Positions 1-8,010 of a stretch of DNA of 16,889 nt are shown here, piece by piece. This DNA is from UBA6176 sp041688515. Lineage in GTDB: Bacteria; Verrucomicrobiota; Verrucomicrobiia; Limisphaerales; UBA9464. The stretch is taken from the NCBI GenBank assembly GCA_041688515.1, contig JBDNHZ010000030.1:1-16889 (forward strand), read 5' to 3'. How positions within the stretch are numbered: position 1 is the first letter of the stretch; every line of letters begins with the position of its first letter. The position numbers and the translations under genes are program-made. The notes beneath the pieces were generated by a model. The model searched no databases. It was given only the letters and a program-made list of their open reading frames with translations, and was not told where the DNA came from.

Positions 1-553
1 AAGTGTACTCCACCGGGTAAGTGCGGCTGCCGTAGGTCTTCTTGAGAGCACCAGTGACAAAGTACTCGTTGGTGACGGTGGTGCCGTCGGGTTGCGTCGA
101 TCGCCAGGCCCGCAGGGAGGCGTCGTACTCGGTTGAACTCGTCTGGGCTGGCTGACCATTCCCGGGAGCCGGTGTAGTCATGGACATCACCAGATCCGCG
201 ACATTGAAACTCATCTGTGAGGTGCCGTTCCGACTGTCGGTGACGCTGGCCTGACGCCCCTGGACGTCGAACCCGTAGTTCACCGAATTCACCACGGTTC
301 CGTTGGTCGCGTACCTCGCGGCGGAAGTCATCCGACCGGCGGTGCTGACGGCGACTGGGGTGAGAGTCCTTTGCGGACGGACGTCCTGCCGGAGTCGCTC
401 ATCCCGCGGCCAGAGCGGCAGCTGATGCTGCGCGCACTCCAGGACGCTCCCGCGCACCACGTCGGTGCCATTCCCGGTGCCCATCAACGGCCTGCCTTGT
501 CGAAATTCCGCTTCTCCGCGGCCCACCGGTTCCTGCACCCATTCCTTCACCAT
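1..553 (-). CDS. RHS-repeat protein fragment (3' end outside window, 5' end probably lost)
   Basis: The reverse strand reads open to the window edge. From about position 360 down to 2 it reads as RHS/YD-repeat sequence: a stretch beginning AGRMTSAARYATNGTVV, then NYGFDVQGRQASVTDSRNGT, then TEYDASLRAWRSTQPDGTTV and NEYFVTGALKKTYG. The spaced Tyr-Asp, Gly-Arg and Thr-Asp pairs are typical of RHS repeats, which form a large beta-shell around secreted or surface toxins. No toxin tip is visible, because the 3' end lies outside the window. Upstream of about 360 the frame stays open but no longer reads as RHS; it is Arg/Trp/Pro-rich and looks like translated repeat DNA. The first ATG in frame is at 551-553. 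The frame stays open up to the helicase stop codon at 668-670, so this is the same reading frame as the helicase. I judge it a 5'-truncated RHS remnant; a genuine short RHS gene is possible. Confidence 0.5.
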   Translation of the reverse strand, partial: MVKEWVQEPVGRGEAEFRQGRPLMGTGNGTDVVRGSVLECAQHQLPLWPRDERLRQDVRPQRTLTPVAVSTAGRMTSAARYATNGTVVNSVNYGFDVQGRQASVTDSRNGTSQMSFNVADLVMSMTTPAPGNGQPAQTSSTEYDASLRAWRSTQPDGTTVTNEYFVTGALKKTYGSRTYPVEYT

Positions 554-667
554 CAGGCCAAGGCTCTCCGCATCCTCGCCCAGGTGGGAGAACCGCCTGT
601 CCGGTTTGGAGGGAGGGGTGGCCCAACCGGGCCATCCCCACCCCTCCCACCTGGGGTGGCAATCCGC
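360..667. other. Gene-poor stretch, repeat-like
   Basis: About 300 bp lie between the helicase stop and the RHS homology. I recognise no protein in any frame. On the reverse strand the translation is low in hydrophobic residues and rich in Arg, Gly, Pro and Trp, as expected of GC-rich non-coding DNA. The stretch contains the 11-bp inverted repeat at 611-648. It may be a dispersed repeat that joined or interrupted the RHS gene; I could not test its copy number. Confidence 0.4.
611..648 (-). terminator. Inverted repeat downstream of helicase, possible terminator
   Basis: GGGAGGGGTGG (611-621) and CCACCCCTCCC (638-648) are perfect 11-bp complementary arms. The 16-nt gap contributes to an alternative inner hairpin, GGCCC-AACC-GGGCC (620-633). 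The structure begins 19 bp past the helicase stop codon on the minus strand. There is no U-tract after it, so intrinsic termination is only a guess; a repeat-associated palindrome is equally possible. Confidence 0.4.
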
Positions 668-3600
668 CTACGACAGCAGTTCCTGGATCTCGTCCCAGCC
701 GAGGCTGTTGGTGAACACGTCTTCCCCGGTGAGCGTGGCGGCGATCAACTCCCGTTTGCGTCCCTGGAGGGCGAGGATCTTCTCCTCAACGGTTCCGCGC
801 GTGATCAACTTGTAGCTGGTGACCACGCGGGTCTGACCGATCCGGTGGGCGCGATCGGTCGCCTGGTCTTCGACCGCCGGGTTCCACCAGGGATCGAAAT
901 GGATGACGGTGTCCGCCCCGGTCAGGTTGAGTCCAACGCCTCCGGCCTTGAGCGAAATCAGGAAAATCGGGATGGCGGCGTCCTTCTGGAATTTCTCCAC
1001 CACGGCGGCCCGGTCGCGGGTGGTGCCGTCGAGGTAACAATGCGCGAGCCCACGGCGATCCAGTTCCTCGCGCAACAGCTTCAGCATCGAAGTGAACTGA
1101 CTGAAGACCAGGGCGCGATGCCCGCCATCGACGACTTCGTCGAGGAGTTCACCGAACATCTGAAGCTTGCCGCTGGTGCCTTCCGCAGCCACCTCGGGGG
1201 CCTTGGCCTCGACGCCCGCATCCGCATCGGTGGGATCGACCGGGTCTTCCTGGCCTGCGGCGGCGGGCAGGCGCAGGAGTCGGAGGTCGCAACAGACCTG
1301 ACGGAGGCGGAGCAGGGCGGTGAGCACCACCATGCGACTCTTGGCGAGTCCCTGGGCACCCACGGCCTGCTCCACCTCGCGGCGGGTCGCCGTCAGCAGT
1401 TGTTCATAGACCGAAGTCTGTTCTTCCGTCAGTTCGCAGTAGCTCACCTGTTCGAGTCGCGCCGGAAGATCGGCGGCCACCTCCCGCTTGAGACGGCGCA
1501 GCAGGAAGGGGCGCACCCGGCGGGCGAGGCGAGCCATGGTTCCGGCGTCCCGCTCCCGGGCGATGGGGAATTCGTAGCGCTCACGGAAATCGTCGGCGGT
1601 CCCGAGATAACCCGGCATCAGGAAGTCGAAGATACTCCAGAGATCGAGAACCGAGTTCTCCAGCGGCGTGCCCGTCAGAACCAGGCGATGGGTTGAACGC
1701 AGGCTCTTTACCGCCTGGGCGTTCTGGGTGGACCGGTTCTTGATGTGCTGGGCTTCGTCGAGAACCACGGTGTCGAATTCAATCCCGCGGTGCTTCTCGA
1801 GGTCGCGCCGCACGAGCGCGTAGCTGGTGATCACCAGGTCCGCGCTGGCAATCTGACCGAACCACCGATGCCGATCCGGGCCCTGGAGTTGGAGGACCTT
1901 GATCTCGGGAACGAACCGCGCCGCTTCAGCCGCCCAGTTGAACACCAGCGACGTCGGACACACCACCAGCCACGGACGTCGTTTGCCCTGGGGCTGCGTG
2001 CGGGTTGCGGCCGCCAGTTGCGCCAACACCTGGAGGGTCTTGCCCAACCCCATTTCATCGGCCAGCACCCCGCCGAAGTGTTGATCCCGCAGGAAACACA
2101 GCCAGGCCACGCCCTGCTTCTGGTAGGGGCGCAGGACGGATTCGAGCGGCCCGAGCGCGGGGCAGGCGAGCTCGACCTCGCCGCTGGTGGCCCGGGCCTG
2201 TTGACGCCACGGGGCAGGGGCCTGCAACGCCAGTCCGGCCTCCCGCAGTCCCGCTTCCAGGAATCCCGCCTGGGCATTGCCCATCCGATACCGCGTGGTC
2301 TCACCGCCACCTCCCGCCGCCTGTTCGGGAGCGCAGTCGACCAGGATCTCCTGGAGTTCCTCCACCGCGCCGGAATCGATCAGGGCCAGCTTGCCATTGC
2401 GGAGGCGACGCGACCCGCCGCGAAGCAACTGTTGGATCTCCGCTGCGGGAATGGCCCCGCCGCTGGCGGAGCCGTACGACACTTCGAGGTTGAACCACTG
2501 CTCGCCGCTGGAGGTGACCCGAAGCTCCGGGGTGACCCGTTCAAACGTCGATTGGGTCGTGCGATCCAGCCGTTCCTCCAGGTTGACCGTCCACTCCCGT
2601 TCCAACCTCGGATGCAGCCGCGCGAAATACGTGAGCACCCGATCCTGCCCGCTGAGTTGCCATCGGCCCTGACTGTCCGGCCCGGAGAATCCCGCCTGAC
2701 GCAGGCGTTGGAAGGCGGCGTGCTCGGCGGCCAGATCGCGCGTGCCGTAGCGCCGCGGGTTGGCCGGGTCGGGCAGCCAGGCGGCTTCATCCGATCGCGT
2801 GACCCCCACGGTCATGATCCGGGGACCGTAGGCGCACTGAAGAGTGGCGGTGAGCTGGGCGAGACCTCCCGTCAGATCGAGATGGAACTTGGGTGCCGCC
2901 GGAGCGAGCTCGAAGTCGGTCAGTTGAAAGTTCGCCTCGACCTTGCCGGTGGCGGCGAGCTTCGGCCAATCCTGCGACAGGAAGCCGGGAATCTGGGAAC
3001 GCTGAAGGACGACCGGTCGTTGAAGCGCTTCGCGGAACGGCCCTGCCAACGCCAGCGGCGCCAGCGCGGGCGGCGGCCCCGGCAACAGGATCCAAAGCGA
3101 GGTGTCCAGCGGGACGACGACCGGCGGTCGGGCTTGTGGCTGGAGAGCGAGCGTGATGGTCCCATCCGGGGCCAGAGTCGCCCGCAGGGGAAGCATCGCC
3201 GCCTCGCGCTCCACCCGGAAGGGCTGGGAGCGTCCCAGGGTGATCCGCGAAAACCCACCCAGCGCCGGCAGCAACGCGGCCAATTCGCGGGCGGGGAGTT
3301 GGATCATCCCGGGGGTATCCCCGCCCGTGGACAATTCGGCGGCAGTCAGCAACGCCTCGTCTTCCGGCGAAAGATGGAAGGCTCCCCTCCGGACGAACGA
3401 ATCGAGGGGGGCGCGTTCCTTCCCGACGACCCCTTCAAACACCAGCATCAGGCGGCCCCGCTGGAGCGCCTCCTGGAAGTTGGGAGGCAACACCACATGG
3501 ACGGCGAGCGGCGGACCGGCCGGATCCCGTCGGAGGCGGATGGGATCCTTCTTCTGCAAGGGACGGGAGGCCGTTGCGGCAAGGGCAGGGGACGGACCGG

Positions 3601-3919
3601 GGGAGGGAGTCGGCCTGGAGGCAGCGGGCGTCGGTGCTGGCTTGAGCCAGTGCAATCCCACTGCGACCACGTGGGGGCAGATGGTGCCGTACTCACGGGC
3701 CTGACGGCAGGTGCACAGGTTTTCGACGTCGAGCTCGGATTGGATCACCAGACTGGCGCGGTAAGAAATGTCGCCGGCCTGGACCACACCCTTGAGCAGG
3801 GGGGGCGTCCAGTTCGAGGACAGCACCTTTCCGGATGCGAGCAGGATCCGCGCATGCTGCACCGCTTCCCATCCGGCGGTCTTCTGGAAGAACGCCTCGC
3901 TGAGGACGATGTCAGGCAT
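668..3919 (-). CDS. SNF2-family DEAD/DEAH helicase with SWIM zinc finger
   Basis: This is a 1083-aa Swi2/Snf2-type ATPase, probably a DNA translocase that remodels protein-DNA complexes during transcription or repair. A SWIM zinc finger lies near the N-terminus (C69-x-C71, then C81-x-H83 in CTCRQAREYGTICPH). A long beta-rich middle of about 450 residues, typical of bacterial SWIM-SNF2 proteins, follows. The two RecA lobes come last: motif I DEMGLGKT (Lys about 627), motif II DEAQ (about 720), LTGTPLENS, then the C-terminal lobe with SLKAGGVGLNLTGAD and the arginine-finger motif DQATDRAHRIGQ. Length and motif order are normal and it looks intact. I chose ATG at 3917-3919; a TTG two codons upstream would add Met-Pro. 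It starts 33 bp after carB on the same strand, so the two may be cotranscribed, but no functional link is known to me. Partner and substrate are unknown. Confidence 0.93.
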   Translation of the reverse strand: MPDIVLSEAFFQKTAGWEAVQHARILLASGKVLSSNWTPPLLKGVVQAGDISYRASLVIQSELDVENLCTCRQAREYGTICPHVVAVGLHWLKPAPTPAASRPTPSPGPSPALAATASRPLQKKDPIRLRRDPAGPPLAVHVVLPPNFQEALQRGRLMLVFEGVVGKERAPLDSFVRRGAFHLSPEDEALLTAAELSTGGDTPGMIQLPARELAALLPALGGFSRITLGRSQPFRVEREAAMLPLRATLAPDGTITLALQPQARPPVVVPLDTSLWILLPGPPPALAPLALAGPFREALQRPVVLQRSQIPGFLSQDWPKLAATGKVEANFQLTDFELAPAAPKFHLDLTGGLAQLTATLQCAYGPRIMTVGVTRSDEAAWLPDPANPRRYGTRDLAAEHAAFQRLRQAGFSGPDSQGRWQLSGQDRVLTYFARLHPRLEREWTVNLEERLDRTTQSTFERVTPELRVTSSGEQWFNLEVSYGSASGGAIPAAEIQQLLRGGSRRLRNGKLALIDSGAVEELQEILVDCAPEQAAGGGGETTRYRMGNAQAGFLEAGLREAGLALQAPAPWRQQARATSGEVELACPALGPLESVLRPYQKQGVAWLCFLRDQHFGGVLADEMGLGKTLQVLAQLAAATRTQPQGKRRPWLVVCPTSLVFNWAAEAARFVPEIKVLQLQGPDRHRWFGQIASADLVITSYALVRRDLEKHRGIEFDTVVLDEAQHIKNRSTQNAQAVKSLRSTHRLVLTGTPLENSVLDLWSIFDFLMPGYLGTADDFRERYEFPIARERDAGTMARLARRVRPFLLRRLKREVAADLPARLEQVSYCELTEEQTSVYEQLLTATRREVEQAVGAQGLAKSRMVVLTALLRLRQVCCDLRLLRLPAAAGQEDPVDPTDADAGVEAKAPEVAAEGTSGKLQMFGELLDEVVDGGHRALVFSQFTSMLKLLREELDRRGLAHCYLDGTTRDRAAVVEKFQKDAAIPIFLISLKAGGVGLNLTGADTVIHFDPWWNPAVEDQATDRAHRIGQTRVVTSYKLITRGTVEEKILALQGRKRELIAATLTGEDVFTNSLGWDEIQELLS

Positions 3920-3952
3920 GGGCAACGCGAGCCACCCGTCACAGGCGGGCGC

Positions 3953-5458
3953 TCAGGCCACGCTGCGGGCGAGTTCTTCCTCGACGTCCACGATCTCGCG
4001 CATCTGCGTCAAAAACCACGGATCGATCTTCGTGAAGTTGAAGATGTCTTCGACCGTGAATCCGGCCCGGAAGGCATGACGGATGAAGAACACGCGCTCG
4101 GCGTTCGGCACGGACAGCTTCCGGATGATGACGTCCTTGGGGAGGATATCCCGGTCGCCATAGACCTCGGTACCGATGCGCCAAGGTTTGCCGTCACCGC
4201 CCAGTCCGCTGCGGCCGATTTCGAGGGAACGCAGGCATTTCTGGAGGCTTTCCTTGAAGGTGCGCCCGATGGCCATCGCTTCGCCCACCGATTTCATCTG
4301 GGTGGTGAGCGTCGGATCGGCCTGGGGAAACTTCTCGAAAGCGAAGCGGGGAACCTTGGTGACGACGTAATCGATGGTGGGCTCGAAGCTCGCCGGGGTC
4401 TCCCGCGTGATGTCGTTTCGAATCTCATCCAGCAGATAGCCGACCGCCAGTTTGGCCGCGATCTTGGCGATGGGAAACCCAGTCGCCTTCGAGGCCAGAG
4501 CGGAGCTCCGGCTGACCCGGGGATTCATCTCGATCACGATCATCCGGCCCGTGGCGGGATCGACCGAGAACTGGATGTTTGATCCGCCCGTCTCGACCCC
4601 CACCGCCCGGATCACGGCGAACGAGGCGTCCCGCATGATCTGGTACTCCTTGTCGGTCAGCGTCTGGATCGGGGCCACCGTGATCGAATCGCCGGTATGC
4701 ACGCCCATCGGGTCAAAATTCTCGATGGAACAGACGATGACGCAGTTGTCGGCCCGGTCGCGCATGACCTCCATCTCGAACTCTTTCCAACCCAAGAGGG
4801 ATTCTTCGACGAGGATCTCGGACACCGGCGACAGGTCGATGCCGCGCTTGGCCAACTCTTCGAACTCCTCGCGGTTGTAGGCGATCCCGCCGCCGGTGCC
4901 GCCCAGGGTGAAGGCCGGCCGGATGATCAGGGGCAGGCGCCCGATCCGTTCCGCCACCGCCTGGGCTTCAATCATGTCATGGGCGATGCCGGAGATGGGG
5001 ACATCCAGCCCGATCGCCAGCATCAACTGTTTGAAGGCCTCGCGGTCTTCGCCCTTGTGGATGGCCTCGGACTTGGCACCGATCATCTCGACGTCATGAC
5101 GTTCCAGCGCCCCGTTCTTGTGCAGCGCCATCGCGGTGTTCAGGGCCGTCTGCCCCCCGAGCGTCGGGAGCAGGACCAGCTTGCCCTGGGCTCCGAGGCG
5201 CGCCATCTCCTCCTTTTCGCGGACGATGATCTTTTCCACCACCTCCGGAGTGATGGGCTCGATGTACGTCCGCTCGGCGAACTCCGGATCGGTCATGATG
5301 GTGGCCGGATTGGAGTTCACCAGAACGACGCGATAACCCTCCTCGCGGAGGGCCTTGCAGGCTTGGGTGCCCGAATAATCGAACTCGCAGGCCTGCCCGA
5401 TGATGATGGGTCCGGCCCCGATGATGAGGACCGAGTGGATGTCAGTGCGCTTCGGCAT
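3953..5458 (-). CDS. carB: Carbamoyl-phosphate synthase large subunit, N-terminal half only
   Basis: CarB makes carbamoyl phosphate from bicarbonate, ammonia and two ATP for pyrimidine and arginine synthesis. This 501-aa protein matches the first half: the N-terminus LIIGAGPIIIGQACEFDYSG, the ATP-grasp core PAFTLGGTGGGIAYN, the metal-binding EMNPRVSRSSALASKATG, and the start of the oligomerisation region (GFTVEDIFNFTKIDPWFLTQM). It stops just after that, at roughly residue 490 of the usual 1070 or so. The carbamate-kinase-like second ATP-grasp half and the MGS-like allosteric domain are absent. Neither other frame beyond the TGA continues CarB, and the helicase gene starts 33 bp later, so a simple local frameshift does not explain the end. 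Split CarB proteins with a break near here are known in some archaea and in Aquifex, so a natural two-gene CarB with the other half elsewhere is my preferred reading. A truncated extra copy is the alternative. Confidence 0.92.
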   Translation of the reverse strand: MPKRTDIHSVLIIGAGPIIIGQACEFDYSGTQACKALREEGYRVVLVNSNPATIMTDPEFAERTYIEPITPEVVEKIIVREKEEMARLGAQGKLVLLPTLGGQTALNTAMALHKNGALERHDVEMIGAKSEAIHKGEDREAFKQLMLAIGLDVPISGIAHDMIEAQAVAERIGRLPLIIRPAFTLGGTGGGIAYNREEFEELAKRGIDLSPVSEILVEESLLGWKEFEMEVMRDRADNCVIVCSIENFDPMGVHTGDSITVAPIQTLTDKEYQIMRDASFAVIRAVGVETGGSNIQFSVDPATGRMIVIEMNPRVSRSSALASKATGFPIAKIAAKLAVGYLLDEIRNDITRETPASFEPTIDYVVTKVPRFAFEKFPQADPTLTTQMKSVGEAMAIGRTFKESLQKCLRSLEIGRSGLGGDGKPWRIGTEVYGDRDILPKDVIIRKLSVPNAERVFFIRHAFRAGFTVEDIFNFTKIDPWFLTQMREIVDVEEELARSVA

Positions 5459-5570
5459 GGTCTAGAAAATCGGACGGATGCAACGGTATCGCGGTCACAA
5501 TGTCAGGGCTTTTTTCCTCCTTCATTTCTCCCTTGGACGGCTGGCATCCGGGTCGGCCACAGTCTCCGGC
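5459..5570. promoter_or_regulatory. Divergent intergenic region, carB / oligopeptidase
   Basis: These 112 bp separate two divergently oriented genes and must contain both promoters if each is transcribed on its own. I see no convincing -35/-10 pair, no Shine-Dalgarno sequence before either ATG, and no riboswitch or pyrimidine-responsive leader fold. A T-run (TTTTTTCC, about 5511-5518) is the only AT-rich spot. Confidence 0.3.
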
Positions 5571-7301
5571 ATGTCGCTGCTGCCCTTTGGTGAACTGACG
5601 CCGCACACGCCCCGCCGCTTCCTGCCGGCCGCCCTGGATCTGGGAAACTGGGACGCCCTCAAGCCTTGGGTGGACCGTCTGGAAGCGCAGGGCAGGGCGG
5701 CGTCCACGGTCGCGGAGTTGGAAGCCTGGCTGATCGATCAGGGCGAGGTGACCGCCGCCATCGATGAGGAACGGGCCCGTCGTTACATCGCCATGACCTG
5801 TCACACGGCGGATCCCGAAGCCGAGAAGGCCTATCTGGCATTCGTCGAAGGAATCGATCCCGAGCTGAAGCCCCGTGCTTTTGCCCTCGCCCGGTTGTAC
5901 CTGGAGCATCCACTCCGTTCCGCGCTTCCCAAGGAACGCTACGCCGTGCTGGACCGAAGCCGGGCTCTGGAAGTGGAGCTGTACCGGGACGAAAACGTCC
6001 CTTTGGAAACCGAGGAGGCGAAGGTCTCCCAGCAGTATCAGAAGCTCAGCGGGAGTCTCTCCGTTCAGTTCCAGGGGGCCGAACGGACCCTCGTGCAGAT
6101 GGGACGGTTCCAGGAGGAAACCGATCGTTCCCTTCGCGAATCCGCCTGGCGCACGGTGGCCGATCGTTGGGTGGCCGAGGCATCGGCTTTCAATGGGCTT
6201 TTCGATGAGTTGATCCGTATCCGAAGCCAGATTGCCGCCAACGCCGGATTCAAGGACTACCGCGATTACGCCTTCCGCGCCCGCGGACGGTTCGACTACA
6301 CGCCGGCCGATTGCGAGCAGTTCCACGACGCCATCGAGTCGGAGGTGATGCCCGTTCTCCGGGGCTTGCAGGAGGACCGCCGACGCGTGATGGGGCTCGA
6401 CACCCTGCGCCCGTGGGATACGGCGGTGGACCCGAAGAACCGGCCGCCCTTGCGGCCTTTCACCAACACGCGGGTTCTGGAGGAAGGGTCACAACGGATT
6501 TTCGACCGGTTGGATGACACTCTGGCCGCTGATTTCCGGTTGATGCGCGATCAGCGGTTGCTTGATCTGGACAACCGGAAAGGAAAGGCCCCGGGCGGCT
6601 ATCAATACACGCTCAGCGAATCCCGGGTGCCCTTCATCTTCATGAACGCGGTGGGTCAGCAACGGGATCTCGAAACCCTCCTTCACGAAGCCGGTCACGC
6701 CTTCCACGCGCTCGCCTGCCGGAACGAACCGCTCCAGGCGTATCGCGAGGTGCCGATCGAGTTCTGCGAGGTGGCGTCGATGTCGATGGAACTGCTCGCT
6801 GCCGAGGGCCTGAGCGAGTTCTACTGCCCGGAAGAACTGCGCCGGGCCCGGCGGACGCATCTCGAGGGGATCGTGGGGGTGTTTCCCTGGATCGCCATCA
6901 TCGACGCCTTCCAGCACTGGATCTACACCCACCCGGGACATTCGGTCGCCGAGCGCCAGGTCGCCTGGCTTGGGCTCATGGATCGATTCGGCGGGAACAT
7001 CGATTGGGCCGGACTCGGACCCGTGCGCGCCCATCGTTGGCAACGGCAACTGCACTTGTTCCTCCATCCGTTCTATTACGTGGAGTACGGGATCGCCCAG
7101 TTGGGTGCCTTGCAGGTGTGGGCCAATGCGAAGAAGGACCCGAAACGGGCGCTGGTTGATTATCGTGCGGGACTGGCGTTGGGCGGATCCCGTCCATTGC
7201 CGCAATTGTTCGCGGCGGCAGGATGCCGTTTCGACTTCCGTCGGGAGACCCTCAAACCCCTGCTGGCATTGGTGCAGGAAGAATTGGCCACGCTCGACTG
7301 A
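5571..7301 (+). CDS. M3-family oligoendopeptidase (PepF-like)
   Basis: This is a 576-aa zinc metallopeptidase of the M3B type, which cleaves short peptides and is usually cytoplasmic. The zinc site HEAGH is at residues 372-376, with Glu373 as catalytic base. The third zinc ligand is likely Glu400 in EFCEVASMSMELL, at the spacing expected for M3 enzymes. The C-terminal signature YYVEYGIAQLGALQVW and the following DYRAGLALGGSRPL match PepF-like proteins. There is no signal peptide. The frame is open upstream to 5478, but those residues (from MQRYRGHN) read as non-coding; ATG 5571 starts MSLLPFGELTPH, a normal N-terminus. The stop lies 7 bp before the first rhomboid gene, so the two are probably cotranscribed. 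It looks intact. Confidence 0.93.
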   Translation: MSLLPFGELTPHTPRRFLPAALDLGNWDALKPWVDRLEAQGRAASTVAELEAWLIDQGEVTAAIDEERARRYIAMTCHTADPEAEKAYLAFVEGIDPELKPRAFALARLYLEHPLRSALPKERYAVLDRSRALEVELYRDENVPLETEEAKVSQQYQKLSGSLSVQFQGAERTLVQMGRFQEETDRSLRESAWRTVADRWVAEASAFNGLFDELIRIRSQIAANAGFKDYRDYAFRARGRFDYTPADCEQFHDAIESEVMPVLRGLQEDRRRVMGLDTLRPWDTAVDPKNRPPLRPFTNTRVLEEGSQRIFDRLDDTLAADFRLMRDQRLLDLDNRKGKAPGGYQYTLSESRVPFIFMNAVGQQRDLETLLHEAGHAFHALACRNEPLQAYREVPIEFCEVASMSMELLAAEGLSEFYCPEELRRARRTHLEGIVGVFPWIAIIDAFQHWIYTHPGHSVAERQVAWLGLMDRFGGNIDWAGLGPVRAHRWQRQLHLFLHPFYYVEYGIAQLGALQVWANAKKDPKRALVDYRAGLALGGSRPLPQLFAAAGCRFDFRRETLKPLLALVQEELATLD

Positions 7302-7308
7302 TTCCCTC

Positions 7309-8010
7309 ATGGCCCAGAACAAATCCAAAACACCGGGTTCCTCGGATGCGCCGTTCCCGGATCTGGAACGCGATGTCACCCTGGGATTGCTGGTTCTCAA
7401 CCTGTTCGTCTTCCTGATCGAACCGGGCTTGCGAGATCCCAGCCATCATTGGTTCGAAGCCCGATACTCGCTCTCGATGGATGGCATCCGGGCGGGCTAT
7501 TGGTGGCAGTTCTTCACCTTCCAGTTCCTTCACGGCAACTGGGTCCACCTGGGCACCAATCTGGTGCTGTTGCATTCGATGGGCCCGATTCTGGAAACCA
7601 CGCTGGGCCGTCGCCGGTTCTTCGCCCTGTACCTGCTCTCCGGGGCGATGGGCGGGTTGGTTCAATTGGCCGGCGCCCTGATCTCCCCAAAGATCTTCGG
7701 ACATCCGGTCGTGGGCGCTTCGGCCGGGCTCTGCGGCCTGCTGGCGGCCCTGGGCGCGCTGTACGCCGAGGAAAAGGTGAAGGGTTACCTGTTCTTCCTC
7801 ATTCCCTTTGAACTCAAGGCGAAATTCCTGCTCCTCGTGGCCGGTGTCCTTTCCCTGGTCGGTTCGGTCGTTCCCTTCGGCAACATCGCGCATCTGGCCC
7901 ATTTGGGCGGGTTGCTGGGCGGACTGTGCTGCGTCAACCTGATGGATGCGCGTCCGCTCCCGCCGATTCCCGAAGCCCCGCCGCAGCCGGATGCAGGGGG
8001 CGCATCTTGA
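7309..8010 (+). CDS. Rhomboid-family intramembrane serine protease (first of a tandem pair)
   Basis: This is a 233-aa polytopic membrane protein with about six hydrophobic segments, the first being LGLLVLNLFVFLI (about 25-37). The catalytic serine is Ser138 in VVGASAGLCG and the paired histidine is His198 in AHLAHLGGLLGG. The second-helix motif H75-GNWVH80-LGTN84 supplies the usual His/Asn oxyanion residues, so the protein should be active. It cleaves transmembrane substrates within the membrane; the substrate is unknown. ATG 7309 is 7 bp after the oligopeptidase stop. The last residues (GGAS) and the TGA are encoded by the left end of an inserted repeat element. Without the element the gene would end PDAGRR at a TGA three codons past the junction (8166-8168). 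Confidence 0.93.
   Translation: MAQNKSKTPGSSDAPFPDLERDVTLGLLVLNLFVFLIEPGLRDPSHHWFEARYSLSMDGIRAGYWWQFFTFQFLHGNWVHLGTNLVLLHSMGPILETTLGRRRFFALYLLSGAMGGLVQLAGALISPKIFGHPVVGASAGLCGLLAALGALYAEEKVKGYLFFLIPFELKAKFLLLVAGVLSLVGSVVPFGNIAHLAHLGGLLGGLCCVNLMDARPLPPIPEAPPQPDAGGAS

Noticed and set aside
371..1696. 441-codon open frame on the plus strand
   Set aside because: It is antisense to the helicase C-terminal lobe, whose motifs are unmistakable; nothing in its translation is recognisable.
1745..4582. 945-codon open frame on the plus strand across the helicase and carB genes
   Set aside because: It is antisense to two well-recognised genes, lacks any domain and has the Arg/Gly/Pro-rich composition of a shadow frame in GC-rich DNA.
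5459..5570. Pyrimidine-responsive leader or riboswitch before carB
   Set aside because: No stable terminator/antiterminator pair or known aptamer core is visible in the 112-bp spacer.
6489..7400. 303-codon minus-strand frame opposite the oligopeptidase
   Set aside because: It is a shadow of the gene carrying HEAGH; no domain, and composition is typical of an antisense frame.
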